Notes: generated by a model not told the origin, from the sequence alone. Counted from the stretch's first letter, positions 34,145 to 43,566 are shown. The stretch is DNA of 64,000 nucleotides from Candidatus Krumholzibacteriota bacterium (GCA_016932415.1 JAFGCX010000025.1:1-64000); one strand, 5' to 3'. Program-made: numbers and translations.

Positions 34145-34756
34145 TCAGGCGCTAAGCTTCCTGGCTATCCTTGCGACATGCGCGCCCTGGAATCGGGCGC
34201 CGAGAATATCCGTCTCACAGGGCTTCCTGCTTCCATCCGAACCGGCGATCGTGGAGGCGCCGTAGGGTGAGCAGCCGATCACGCTGTCTGTCTTTGTCTG
34301 TTCCTGGAAAGCGTATGGAAGCCCCACAATCACCATCCCGTGATGCAGCAATGTTATATGGCAGGTCAGTATCGTCGATTCCTGACCGCCATGCTGCGTT
34401 CCAGAGCTTGTGATAACGCTGCCCGCTTTTCCGACGAGCGCTCCTTTTGCCCAGAGCGGACCTGTCGCGTCGAGGAATTGGCGCATCTGGCCGCACATAT
34501 TCCCAAACCGCGTCGGCGTGCAAAAAATAACCGCGTCCGCTTCTCCCATCTCTTCAACCGTGCATATAGGAACATCCGCCTGTGCTTTCTGCGCCTCTGC
34601 AGCTCCCATCTGGGCGATCAGATCATCGGACAGGGTCTCGGGCACGCGCCGGATGACTGATTCCACTCCTTCTACCGATCCGGCTCCCTCGGCGGCTGCC
34701 TGCGCGAGCTTGTAAATGTGTCCATACATCGAATAGTACAGTACGAGTACTTTCAT
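34145..34756 (-). CDS. wrbA: NAD(P)H:quinone oxidoreductase WrbA
   Basis: 203 aa flavodoxin-fold enzyme. FMN phosphate loop YYSMYGHIYKLAQA, flavin-ring loops PTRFGNMCGQMRQFLD and SSGTQHGGQESTIL, and the tetramer-type insertion are all typical of WrbA. It reduces quinones by two electrons with NAD(P)H, avoiding semiquinone radicals. AAAAGGAGG precedes the ATG. Its neighbour, a possible quinol oxidase, and the Sec-peroxiredoxin suggest a shared oxidative-stress theme. Confidence 0.95.
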   Translation of the reverse strand: MKVLVLYYSMYGHIYKLAQAAAEGAGSVEGVESVIRRVPETLSDDLIAQMGAAEAQKAQADVPICTVEEMGEADAVIFCTPTRFGNMCGQMRQFLDATGPLWAKGALVGKAGSVITSSGTQHGGQESTILTCHITLLHHGMVIVGLPYAFQEQTKTDSVIGCSPYGASTIAGSDGSRKPCETDILGARFQGAHVARIARKLSA

Positions 34757-34873
34757 AACGGCCTCCTTTTAGTTACAGGATTCAAGAATTCCATTCCGTC
34801 CCGGAGTATAAACACCCGGCAACCTGATATCTAAACACATGAAACAACGGCTATCCGGCCCGAATCTGTTCTC

Positions 34874-35689
34874 TCAGCCAAGGGCAACGTCGAGGATCAT
34901 CATGATCGAAAAACCGATCATGGTGGTCATTGTCACCAGGTCGATATTTTCCTGTTTGGACTGTGATTCCGGAATCAGCTCCTCAACGACGACGAAGATC
35001 ATCGCCCCGGCGGCGAAGCAGAGGGCATAAGGAAGGACAGATTGCATTTTAAGCACGAACAGCGCTCCCGCCACGCCGGCGATAGGCTCGACTATCCCTG
35101 ATGCCTGCCCCATGAAAAAGCTTTTTCCCTTGCTCATCCCTTCCCGCCTCAGCGGCATCGCAACGGCGGTCCCTTCGGGAAAATTCTGGATCCCTATCCC
35201 GATAGCCAGCGCGATCGCTCCACCGATCGTCGCCGATGGAAGCCCCGCCGCCACCGCTCCGAACGCCACGCCGACAGCAAGTCCCTCAGGTATGTTATGC
35301 AGGGTTATGGCAAGAACAAGGAGAGTGCTTCTCTGCCATGAGGTCTTTACTCCTTCTGACTTGTCGACACTGAGACCTGGATGCAGGTGGGGCAGGAATT
35401 TATCGGTCAGCCTCATCAGGATCCCACCGGCCATGAACCCTGTCGCCGCCGTCAACCATGGGATCTGACCCAGCTGGGAGGCCATCTCTATCCCAGGCGC
35501 CAGAAGAGACCAGAAGCTTGCCGCGATCATTACTCCTGCGGCAAATCCAAGCATCGAATCCATAAGCTTCTGGTTCACGCCCCTGGTAAAAAGGACTATT
35601 GCCGCTCCGGCAGCCGTTACTCCCCAGGTGAACAGTGTCGCGATAAACGCCTGCATGACGGGATGATACTGTTGTATGAAATCGACCAT
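34874..35689 (-). CDS. ZIP family divalent metal transporter
   Basis: 271 aa, eight predicted membrane helices. TM4 has the metal-site motif HNIPEGLAVGVAFG and TM5 GIGIQNFPEGTAVAMPLRREG, both diagnostic of the ZIP (ZupT-like) family. A short His-containing loop (HLHPGLSVDKSE) lies between TM3 and TM4. Imports zinc and possibly iron or manganese. Ribosome site AGGAAAC. No metal-dependent operator is visible in the 36-base gap upstream, which separates it from the methionine sulfoxide reductase gene. Confidence 0.92.
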   Translation of the reverse strand: MVDFIQQYHPVMQAFIATLFTWGVTAAGAAIVLFTRGVNQKLMDSMLGFAAGVMIAASFWSLLAPGIEMASQLGQIPWLTAATGFMAGGILMRLTDKFLPHLHPGLSVDKSEGVKTSWQRSTLLVLAITLHNIPEGLAVGVAFGAVAAGLPSATIGGAIALAIGIGIQNFPEGTAVAMPLRREGMSKGKSFFMGQASGIVEPIAGVAGALFVLKMQSVLPYALCFAAGAMIFVVVEELIPESQSKQENIDLVTMTTMIGFSIMMILDVALG

Positions 35690-35725
35690 ATCGTGTTTCC
35701 TGTCGATTTTGAAAAACCCGGCCGA

Positions 35726-36661
35726 TCAGAACTTCCTTTTATATATATGGCAGTAGGGCTGTTTTTTGTTTCTGCTGTAATAATCCTGGTGATAATCTTC
35801 AGCTTCCCAGAATCTTCCCGCTGGAAGAACGCTTGTAACGACTTGATATCCTTTTTGTTTTAATATTTCTATTAATTTCTCCGTGATTTTTTTCTCTTCT
35901 TCGGTGCGGTAAAAGACCGCCGAAAGATATTGCTCACCTATATCAGGACCCTGTCCATTGGCTTGCGTCGGATCATGGATCTCGAAGAAAAACTTCGCGA
36001 TCTCTTCATAATCCACGACTGATGGATCATAGATCACCTCCACCGCTTCAAGATGACCTGTGCCTCCTCCCGTCACGTCGCGATATGTCGGATCGGCCAG
36101 AGATCCTCCCATATATCCTGAAGTGGCGGAGATGACCCCTTCCCTGCCCTCGAAAAGGTATTCCACTCCCCAGAAACACCCTCCCGCAAAATAAGCTTTT
36201 TCTCTTCTGGATACTTCTTCGCCCGGGACGAAGACAAGGGAAATGGAATTTACGCAATGCCTGACATTCCTCTCGGTGAGCATCTCTCCTTCAAAAACAT
36301 GCCCGAGATGCGCTCCGCAACTGGCGCAGAGGATCTCGGTCCTTATCCCGTCGATGTCGATCTGCCTTCTGACCGCTCCGGCTATCTCATCATCGAAGCT
36401 CGGCCATCCGCAGGATGAGACAAACTTGTCGCTCGAGACGTAAAGAGGCGCGCCGCATCGTTTGCAGTGATAGATTCCCTTTTCAAAAAATTCGTTGTAC
36501 TTGCCGCTGAAAGGGGCTTCAGTCCCCTTATGCAGGATCACTCTTTCCTCTTCCTTGGAAAGCTTGTTGTAGTGTTCTTTATCCATTGTCCCCGCCTCCG
36601 CGTGAGAGATCAGGAATAGAACTGCACAAACTGTGACTGCCAGATTTTTATCTCTCCGCAT
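35726..36661 (-). CDS. Exported fused methionine sulfoxide reductase MsrB-MsrA
   Basis: 311 aa. A signal peptide (LAVTVCAVLFLISHAEAG) exports it. Residues 28-145 are MsrB, with zinc ligands Cys66, Cys69, Cys112 and Cys115 and catalytic Cys136 (RHCVNSISL). Residues 155-305 are MsrA with catalytic Cys162 (AGGCFWGVEYLF), GYMGG and the GTGHLEAVEV segment. It resembles PilB of Neisseria without the thioredoxin domain. Order MsrB-MsrA is the less usual one. It repairs both stereoisomers of oxidised methionine in envelope proteins; its reductant must come from another exported thiol protein. Confidence 0.95.
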   Translation of the reverse strand: MRRDKNLAVTVCAVLFLISHAEAGTMDKEHYNKLSKEEERVILHKGTEAPFSGKYNEFFEKGIYHCKRCGAPLYVSSDKFVSSCGWPSFDDEIAGAVRRQIDIDGIRTEILCASCGAHLGHVFEGEMLTERNVRHCVNSISLVFVPGEEVSRREKAYFAGGCFWGVEYLFEGREGVISATSGYMGGSLADPTYRDVTGGGTGHLEAVEVIYDPSVVDYEEIAKFFFEIHDPTQANGQGPDIGEQYLSAVFYRTEEEKKITEKLIEILKQKGYQVVTSVLPAGRFWEAEDYHQDYYSRNKKQPYCHIYKRKF

Positions 36662-36740
36662 CGCCTGTCCTGTCAGCTTGAGTTTCCGGCCTCATCGAGG
36701 TCCCGAAAGAGGTGCCCGGCACGGCGCCTCCTCATGCCCT

Positions 36741-37910
36741 TTAGAAAGCACCCACCATTCCGAGAACTCCCCTGTTGCGCTCTTCGGCGAGGTCTCTTGT
36801 ATATTCGGCGATAAACCGGAGATTGCGGGAAATAAGATAAGTATAGCTAAGTGTCGCCGTTTCATAGTCAAAAACCTTCGAATCGACAAGATTGTAAAGA
36901 CCGGTGAAGAAATACCTCGAATTATCGATATCGGGGGCGAACATCATCTCAACGACATATCCATGAGTTTCCAAATCATCCGATGATGTGAGGAATTCAG
37001 GGTTGGTATCCTTGCGATAAAGATACTGGGCGGTCAGTTCAACCGGGCCCATACCGAACGTCAGATCGGGGCCATAGTATGTCACATCGTTCGTCCTGCC
37101 GGATCCCGGTGATTTTTCCTTTCCGGCGTAATAAAAACCTCCAATGGTAACAATATCCCCTATCCCCTGATTCAATCTCAAGGCATAGTTCTTGTAATCA
37201 TCCTGATCGAGTTTGTCGTCTACCGCTTCCCCTTTTCCGTTCCCGTTCACTACCATCGCCACCAGATCGCTACCGGTCTTTTCCAGAGTATAAGCGAAGA
37301 CCAATCCCCGGTCATAAGTGAGGTTGATCGTCGAAGATCCGGGGCTTACCTTGTATACGAGATAATCTTCGTATGTAAGGCGCAGTTCGCGCTTCATAAG
37401 GGGATCGCAGACCTGAAACTGCCCGGCAAGCACATCTATCTTCGAATTGAAGACATTTCGAAAATGGATATAAGCGTCTTCAACCCCGGCGACCTCACCG
37501 CGCTCCGACATGAAAAAATAGAAGTAATACCCGATATTCTTGTAAAGCGTGCCGCCGGAAAGCAGTTTTAGGCCCCATGGTATCTGCAGATCGTTTTCTA
37601 CTCGTTGATCCTCATCAAAAGCGGCGAAAAGATCGATCCTGGCTGCGAGGGGGAAATCCTTGTTCAACCATAACAGGTCGTCGCCAGCGGTAATGTAGTC
37701 GCGTTTGTTCTCTTTCTCCGGAATAGTGAAGGCGTTAGCGGCAAACTCATCGCCATAGTCTTTCAGACGCGGGATCACCGAATGACAGGTATTGCAGGAG
37801 ATCTTGTATTTCCTCGCGAAGGCTGGGATTGCGTTTCCCTGCTGCGGGACAAGCATCCCTGCGAGCAGAACCAGGCAAAAAACAGACAAAAAACATCTCG
37901 ATACCTTCAT
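36741..37910 (-). CDS. Haem-porin: monohaem c-type N-terminus with outer-membrane beta-barrel
   Basis: 389 aa. After a signal peptide (residues 1-27) comes IPAFARKYKISCNTCHSVIP, one haem c site at Cys39/Cys42/His43, in the short plug-like stretch seen before barrels of cytochrome-porins. The remainder is alternating beta sequence ending in LSYTYLISRNLRFIAEYTR and an aromatic C-terminus. The architecture is like Cyc2 iron oxidases and related fused cytochrome-porins of Fe- and metal-cycling bacteria. AGGAGGAGA precedes the ATG. It follows the pentahaem cytochrome by 93 bases, likely in the same Fur-type-controlled transcript. Substrate not determinable here. Confidence 0.75.
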   Translation of the reverse strand: MKVSRCFLSVFCLVLLAGMLVPQQGNAIPAFARKYKISCNTCHSVIPRLKDYGDEFAANAFTIPEKENKRDYITAGDDLLWLNKDFPLAARIDLFAAFDEDQRVENDLQIPWGLKLLSGGTLYKNIGYYFYFFMSERGEVAGVEDAYIHFRNVFNSKIDVLAGQFQVCDPLMKRELRLTYEDYLVYKVSPGSSTINLTYDRGLVFAYTLEKTGSDLVAMVVNGNGKGEAVDDKLDQDDYKNYALRLNQGIGDIVTIGGFYYAGKEKSPGSGRTNDVTYYGPDLTFGMGPVELTAQYLYRKDTNPEFLTSSDDLETHGYVVEMMFAPDIDNSRYFFTGLYNLVDSKVFDYETATLSYTYLISRNLRFIAEYTRDLAEERNRGVLGMVGAF

Positions 37911-38003
37911 CTTCGATCTCCTCCTTGCTTACCATTCAGTCCGCGTCGAATTTATGTCAATAACATCAACTGCCGTTGATCTATAGAAAATGGCCCGGCA
38001 TTA

Positions 38004-39350
38004 TTATTCGTATATTTCTACCCATGTCGTCGCCCTGTTCACCAGGACAATCTCACTCTCCTCTTCGGGGACTTTGAGATATTCCGCGACCGGCCTGACC
38101 AGTTTCTGATAATTCAGTACTGCGTTGAAGACGACTATTCCCGGAGCTATATCTTCTGGAAGTTCAAAAGTATATGTCTCTATCTTTGTCTCGCGCGGAC
38201 CTATGCGGTAATCGACTCCGAGCCTGTGCGTGTTCCATTGCATGATCGTCATGTTTCCATCCGAATCAAGGTACGGCATCCGGAAAATTCGGTCACCTTC
38301 CGGGATTCCGTCCCGCTGAACACCTTTGAAATCAGGCAATCCCAGAGGGATCCCCATGTCCTGGTAAGCGAGAGTCTTTGCCGCTATCGTGAACTCTTCC
38401 CCTTCAAACCCTTTCCTGTCAACGCTGAGATGATACTTTTTCCCATCAGCATCGGTCGCTGTCACATCAAGCCAGAGGATCCTGTCTTCGACGGAACCGG
38501 TCGGGAATTTATGCCCCGTCTTGGCGTTGAACAATTGCACCTTGAGAAGCACCGATCCGTCTATCTCGACTTCCCTCTCCTCTGGATGCATCCTGATCTC
38601 GACGACTCCGGCCACCTTGCCTGGATCATGCGCGCCATGAAACAGGTGCTGCGCTACCATGTCTTCTGCGGCCATTATCGCGCTCTGGCCTGGAGCTTTC
38701 GGCATATGGCACTGATGGCATGGTACTCCTTCTGCCGCGTACGGACCATCGTTCCATTCGATCTGTGTCGATTTCACCCAGATACCGAAAGGGTTTTTCT
38801 CGTTATGGCAGGTCGCGCAAAACTTCGCTTCCTTTATATAATCTACCGACCTGGTAATATGGTGCGGTGATACCAGCCCCTCTTTCGGGCCATACTTGGT
38901 CTTTCCGGGACTGCTTATGAAATCGAAATTGAACGGCGGGTCCTCCTTGAAACCTGATATCGTATGGCATATCTCGCAATTGACACTCTCATTGGCCCTG
39001 CTGTTCTCCGAAGGCCGTGGTGGCGGCACGTCTCCGGCCAGAAAAGCCATAGGCGTGTGGCAACCGTTACAACCGTCGGCAACAGGCTTGAAACTTGGAT
39101 CTTTCTTCGCGTGCTCGACGGCGAGGTCGAAATATTCGATCTCATCCCAATGATGAGTATAAGCCTGCGACATCATCGACTGCTTCCATTGCTGGTAGAT
39201 ATCGATGTGGCAGCTCTGGCAGACCTCCGCCTTCTCGAACCGATCGTATGGTATCTTTCCCTTAGCCTCCTCTCCGGCGGGAATCTGCTGAAAAGCGAGT
39301 ATTCCTGAAAAAAGAAGCAGTAAGAAGATAATAGATTTGGTCCTGTTCAT
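38004..39350 (-). CDS. Exported pentahaem c-type cytochrome
   Basis: 448 aa with a signal peptide (SIIFLLLLFSGILAF). Five CxxCH sites: Cys44 (CQSCH), Cys94 (CNGCH), Cys125 (CEICH), Cys178 (CATCH) and Cys211 (CHQCH), all in the N-terminal half, in a cytochrome c554-like arrangement. Residues about 245-448 form a beta-rich domain without haem (DGSVLLKVQLFNAKTGHKFPTG; GPRETKIETYTFELPED). Periplasmic electron carrier or oxidoreductase by family. GGAGGG lies just before the ATG. It is first in the transcript behind the Fur-box-like promoter; the haem-porin follows. Confidence 0.88.
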   Translation of the reverse strand: MNRTKSIIFLLLLFSGILAFQQIPAGEEAKGKIPYDRFEKAEVCQSCHIDIYQQWKQSMMSQAYTHHWDEIEYFDLAVEHAKKDPSFKPVADGCNGCHTPMAFLAGDVPPPRPSENSRANESVNCEICHTISGFKEDPPFNFDFISSPGKTKYGPKEGLVSPHHITRSVDYIKEAKFCATCHNEKNPFGIWVKSTQIEWNDGPYAAEGVPCHQCHMPKAPGQSAIMAAEDMVAQHLFHGAHDPGKVAGVVEIRMHPEEREVEIDGSVLLKVQLFNAKTGHKFPTGSVEDRILWLDVTATDADGKKYHLSVDRKGFEGEEFTIAAKTLAYQDMGIPLGLPDFKGVQRDGIPEGDRIFRMPYLDSDGNMTIMQWNTHRLGVDYRIGPRETKIETYTFELPEDIAPGIVVFNAVLNYQKLVRPVAEYLKVPEEESEIVLVNRATTWVEIYE

Positions 39351-39477
39351 TTTACCCTCCGGATCGAAGTGTCCTAATAAAGCCCGGGGCGCCCAGCATA
39401 CATGGAATCATCAATAATTATGCTGATCTTTGTTGTTGATTCGCTTGATGATGTGTATAGACTGCTTTTCTGGAAAG

Positions 39478-39505
39478 ATGATAGCACAATGAGAATCATT
39501 TTCAA
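39478..39505 (-). promoter_or_regulatory. Promoter with Fur-box-like operator for cytochrome/haem-porin genes
   Basis: Minus strand TTGAAA, 16 bases, TATCAT. Between -35 and -10 sits AATGAGAATCATT (39488-39500), a palindrome matching 15 of 19 positions of the Fur consensus over 39485-39503. The start codon of the pentahaem cytochrome is about 120 bases downstream of the predicted transcript start. Confidence 0.65.
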
Positions 39506-39565
39506 CAAAATATATTTTCAATTTTACCGCCGCCCGCTTTGATCCCTGAAAATCATCACAGGTCC

Positions 39566-41239
39566 TCATTCCTCATCATACGGCAAAAACCCGGGTGCCT
39601 TTCTGTACCCCGTCTTCTTCTCATAGGCGTACGCTATCTCGATCAGGACCGGTTCGCTCCATGCCCTGCCGAAAAAAGAGATCCCGACCGGCAGAGCGCC
39701 GACGAACCCCATCGGCAATGTTATATTCGGGTATCCCGCCTGCGCGGCCGGAGATGAGCTGCCCAGCTGGAAACAGTCACCGTTAATATGATCTGTCTGC
39801 CAGGCGGGACTTCCAGTGGGAGCTATAATCGCGTCCAGGCTGTTTTCGTTCATTACCCTGTCGATCCCTTCATCCCTGATCCCTTTGATCATTCCGGCCA
39901 GAGCTTCCTTGTATTCAACGCTTTCCAGGCTTCCTTTTTCCTGGGCCATTTCGAGATATCTCTGGTTGAAATATTTCAGTTCCAGCGGATCGGACCTGTT
40001 GAACTCTATCAGATCCTCAACTCTTTTGACCGGCGCCTCCGGGCCGAGGGACTGAAAATATCTGTTCAATCCATCCTTGTACTCATAAAGCATGATCTCA
40101 AAGGAATAATCACCGACTTTACCGTCAGATATCCTGTCGATCTCGATAATCTCGGCTCCCTCGCTCCTGAGAAGATCCACGGCGTCATAAAAGAGGGAAT
40201 CGACCTTGTAATTTACTCCCAGCGGAGCCTTGTACAGTCCGATCCTTTTTCCCCGCAGTCCTTCGGCGTCAAGGAACTGCGTGTAATCAGCATGGTATTT
40301 CCCCTCGCACGCGAGGGTCTTCGCGTCTGACGGATCTACTCCGGCTATCGCCCCGAGGCAGATGGCGGCGTCCCTTACTGTTCGGGCCATCGGCCCGGCA
40401 GTATCCTGCGTAAAGGAAATGGGGATTATCCCTGACCGGCTCACCAGCCCGACCGTCGGCTTGATACCGACGATACCGTTGCTGCTCGATGGGCATACGA
40501 TCGACCCGTTCGTTTCGGTCCCTATGGCGATCATCGTCAGGTTGGCCGATACGGCCACAGCAGATCCCGAGCTTGATCCACAGGGATTTCTGCTGAGAAT
40601 ATATGGATTTTTAACCTGGCCTCCGACAGCGCTCCAGCCGCTTGACGATAATTCTCCGCGAAAATTCGCCCATTCGCTGAGATTCGCCTTCCCTATTATC
40701 ACCGCTCCGGCTTCTCTGAGCTTACCGGCGACGTGGCTGTCTTTGAGGGGATGAGAATCCATCAACGCTCTCGAACCGGCGGTCGTAGCCATCTTGTCAC
40801 GCGTATCTATATTATCCTTAAGCACGACCGGTATTCCGTGAAGAGGCCCCCTGATCTTCCCCTCTCTCATTTCGATATCGAGCTTGACCGCGATTTCGAT
40901 CGCGTCGGGATTGATCTGGATCATCGAATTGAGCCCTGGTCCGTCGTTATCGATCTTCTCGATCCGCTCAAGGTACGCCTTCACCACATCTTCGATCGAA
41001 AAAGAATCTGCTTCATATCCCGCCCTGAGTTCGTCGATCTCCATCTCGAAAAACCTGAAATCGTTATAATCCGCGCTCCCGGTCTCTTTGCCGGGAGATT
41101 GACATGACACCTGAAACATCATGACAGCGACGAGAAGAACGGCGAGCCCCGAGAAACGGGACCAGCGGCGACTGTTACCTGATTTCATGTATTTGTCCTG
41201 CCTTTCGCTGCTTCTCAGCCACGTATTGTCAGTGATCAT
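39566..41239 (-). CDS. Amidase-signature family lipoprotein
   Basis: 557 aa. The amidase-signature Ser-Ser-Lys triad is evident: Lys in HGIPVVLKDNIDT, the Gly/Ser loop NPCGSSSGSAVAVSA with the cis-Ser, and the nucleophile region IGTETNGSIVCPSS. The family hydrolyses amides or acts on peptide and Asn/Gln substrates. The hydrophobic segment LAVLLVAVMMFQVSC is a lipobox. The first ATG has a strong ribosome site (AAGGAGG, 8 bases), giving an unusually long 28-residue n-region; the alternative ATG at 41188 would give a standard one. Probably envelope-located; substrate unknown. Confidence 0.85.
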   Translation of the reverse strand: MITDNTWLRSSERQDKYMKSGNSRRWSRFSGLAVLLVAVMMFQVSCQSPGKETGSADYNDFRFFEMEIDELRAGYEADSFSIEDVVKAYLERIEKIDNDGPGLNSMIQINPDAIEIAVKLDIEMREGKIRGPLHGIPVVLKDNIDTRDKMATTAGSRALMDSHPLKDSHVAGKLREAGAVIIGKANLSEWANFRGELSSSGWSAVGGQVKNPYILSRNPCGSSSGSAVAVSANLTMIAIGTETNGSIVCPSSSNGIVGIKPTVGLVSRSGIIPISFTQDTAGPMARTVRDAAICLGAIAGVDPSDAKTLACEGKYHADYTQFLDAEGLRGKRIGLYKAPLGVNYKVDSLFYDAVDLLRSEGAEIIEIDRISDGKVGDYSFEIMLYEYKDGLNRYFQSLGPEAPVKRVEDLIEFNRSDPLELKYFNQRYLEMAQEKGSLESVEYKEALAGMIKGIRDEGIDRVMNENSLDAIIAPTGSPAWQTDHINGDCFQLGSSSPAAQAGYPNITLPMGFVGALPVGISFFGRAWSEPVLIEIAYAYEKKTGYRKAPGFLPYDEE

Positions 41240-41347
41240 TTTTATATCCTCCTTGCGTCACCTTTAGAAGCTCTACCGGCCCGGCCAGCAAATGATCCCG
41301 GCGATCCCATCCCGGCTATTAAATCCCGCTCGTATTCATACCAGGTA

Positions 41348-42874
41348 CTATTTCATCTCCCTGTCTCGAATCCTTTTCGAATAATCGGCGAACCGCCTGG
41401 CGTAGATCACTGAAGTGACCCCATTATCCTCAAGCCCCTTGAACCGTTTTTCAAACAAAAGCTCCGCCCTGCGCGTGGCATGATCGAGGTTTCCCTGATA
41501 TGAATAAACGCTCAGATAAGGCGCGACATCACCGCTCAGATCGATATCGATATCGAGGTATTGCGCCGGCTTTGTATCGAAATCGAGACTGGCGAACGAA
41601 ATATATCTCTGATTCCTGTTTTTCTCGGTATTGAAATAGATCACGCCTTTTTTGATATCGGCAAGCATGCTCCATTTGTTCCATCCCTTTACTTGAATGT
41701 CTTTCAGAAGTTCCAAAGCGTATTCTTTCGGAGCGATGCCGTCAGCCTTGTCAAAACCATCAAGACCTCTCGCCGCGCGGACGAACCTCGGTGTCTTTGG
41801 AAGAATCTTCCTGATCATCCCCTTAAAACCGCTATACTTCTCGAGTCTTTCAAGTTCCAGGGCGTACTCCGAATTGCAAAGCACGGGATATTTGACATCC
41901 TCCCCCCTGTGGATCACAGGGATCCCGTCGATGAACTCTATTATCGCGAAATCGCCGTTCCTGTCGGAGACGAAATAGTGCCATGACCACCCCTGAAGAT
42001 TTATATCACAGGCGTTCCATACTACTTCATCGACAAGGGAGCAGTTGTCCAGCTGATACTGTATCCAGAGGCATATGAACAGGGTCGGGTTTGATTCATC
42101 ATGCTTATGCCTCGTTTTTCCGAGACTCATCTCAAAAACTGACAATCCCTTTTCATTGACTCCTCCGTCAGGGAAATCTATCCCCTCGCTGTTAAATGTT
42201 ACCGATCCATACTTCGAGACCCAACTGATCTTAGGCTCCGGTTTATCTTCGAAAGGCACGATCACCTTTTCATATTCAGATGGTGAAGCGATCAGTTCAA
42301 ACCATGTGATCCCCTCCCTGTAGACATTTCTCTTATTGACGCATACCAGTCCTGGAACATCAAACCCCGGAGTCTCATCAAGGTTGTGCCCGACGAAAAG
42401 AAGCGAATCGGCCTCGAACGCGAAGGTCGAACAGCTGTGACGTCCCTCCTGTGCCGCGGACAATGAATCTTCAATCGACTCGATCAGGGAATCTCCATCG
42501 ACTGCAAGCGTAGAAGATCTGTAGTCTTCAAGAGCCTTCTGAAGCCAGGATGAACTGAGCTCTTCCTTCCCGTTTTTCAACCTTACTTCGTATGGCTTCC
42601 CGCTTACAGTACTCCTTGTACCGGCAAGCCGGATAAAATCTTCCGGAGTCTTTATCTCATCTTTAAAATGTTCGTATTTTCTTTTCATATGCCGGGCTGC
42701 TTTTTTTGAATCATGCTCGCGTCCGTTCCTGATAAAGACGCACTCTGATTCTTCCACGAATTTCAGCAGATACTCGATGATCTGAATGGTATCCCCGCCG
42801 CGCCTTATCTCCTGGGCGATCGGAATTTCAGAAAGGAATAAAATAACACAGAGCAGGATCATTGAACGTCTCAT
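41348..42874 (-). CDS. DUF5329 domain fused to a linear-amide C-N hydrolase (Ntn)
   Basis: 508 aa with a signal peptide (SMILLCVILFLSEIPIAQ). Residues 30-120 match DUF5329 (EYLLKFVEESECVFIRNGREH...DFIRLAGTRS...GKPYEVR). Residues 148-508 resemble choloylglycine hydrolase/penicillin acylase-like Ntn enzymes: Cys148 at the start (HSC-STFAFEADSLLFVGHNLDE), NEKGLSVFEMSL, and a middle-domain NLQGWSWHYFVSD. Such enzymes need Cys as the first residue, so the DUF5329 part would have to be removed; this makes it look like a propeptide. GGAG lies 6 bases before the ATG. Confidence 0.72.
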   Translation of the reverse strand: MRRSMILLCVILFLSEIPIAQEIRRGGDTIQIIEYLLKFVEESECVFIRNGREHDSKKAARHMKRKYEHFKDEIKTPEDFIRLAGTRSTVSGKPYEVRLKNGKEELSSSWLQKALEDYRSSTLAVDGDSLIESIEDSLSAAQEGRHSCSTFAFEADSLLFVGHNLDETPGFDVPGLVCVNKRNVYREGITWFELIASPSEYEKVIVPFEDKPEPKISWVSKYGSVTFNSEGIDFPDGGVNEKGLSVFEMSLGKTRHKHDESNPTLFICLWIQYQLDNCSLVDEVVWNACDINLQGWSWHYFVSDRNGDFAIIEFIDGIPVIHRGEDVKYPVLCNSEYALELERLEKYSGFKGMIRKILPKTPRFVRAARGLDGFDKADGIAPKEYALELLKDIQVKGWNKWSMLADIKKGVIYFNTEKNRNQRYISFASLDFDTKPAQYLDIDIDLSGDVAPYLSVYSYQGNLDHATRRAELLFEKRFKGLEDNGVTSVIYARRFADYSKRIRDREMK

Positions 42875-42960
42875 TGATACTCCGATCGTGCCCGCGCCCT
42901 GTCTCAACTGTCGCGTGGCGCGAGTAGCATAAATACCTGTTTTAAAGTATTACTGTTTTT

Positions 42961-43566
42961 TCATGTCATCCGCGTCATATTATGTCCCAGATCATAGGCT
43001 TTTTTAAGATTCTCTTCCCGAAACGTGTCATCCTTCGGCATCATGCCTCCGAGGATCAGCATTGAAGCGCTCTTCACACCGATACCAAGAAGTCGGTCTT
43101 CAATCATGATCTTTCTCATGCTTTCCGCGATCCCTGTTTCTTCAAGGTGTTCATTGGTATGGCCCGCGGAGCATATGACGACTGCCTTCTCTATTTCTAC
43201 GGTGCTATGGCGTGTTTCTGATTCATCATAGTAGTAGGCGTAACCATACGTCATCACCCGGTCGAACCAGCCTTTTAATTTTGCCGGACAGTCACTCCAC
43301 CATACCGGATAAATGAATGCCAGGGCATCTGCTACATCGATCTTCCTATGTTCCGCGCTGACATCTTCAGGCACTGGAAGAAGCGGATCGAGACCTACTT
43401 CGCGCTTATACTGCTCGATTTTCATCTCTGATTCGAATCCCATCCTGTACAGATCTGCCAATTCAAAAGTATGTCCGGCGTCCACCAGACCCCTGGTAAA
43501 GATTTCCAGCACTTCCCCGCAGAAAGATTTTTCGCAAGGGTGGGCGAATACAATATAAACGTGCAA
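42961..43566 (-). CDS. NAD(P)H dehydrogenase (quinone), flavodoxin-like fold
   Basis: 201 aa. The MdaB/NQO1-like family shows in VYIVFAHPCEKSFCGEV (FAD/FMN phosphate contact), ADLYRMGF, the FIYPVWWSDCPAKLKGWFDRV loop stacking on the flavin and a late VICSAGHTNEHLEETG segment. Catalyses two-electron reduction of quinones or potassium-efflux-associated KefF-type chemistry. It is not WrbA, which is encoded elsewhere in this window. It is on its own between the fusion hydrolase and a lipoprotein. Confidence 0.9.
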   Translation of the reverse strand: MHVYIVFAHPCEKSFCGEVLEIFTRGLVDAGHTFELADLYRMGFESEMKIEQYKREVGLDPLLPVPEDVSAEHRKIDVADALAFIYPVWWSDCPAKLKGWFDRVMTYGYAYYYDESETRHSTVEIEKAVVICSAGHTNEHLEETGIAESMRKIMIEDRLLGIGVKSASMLILGGMMPKDDTFREENLKKAYDLGHNMTRMT

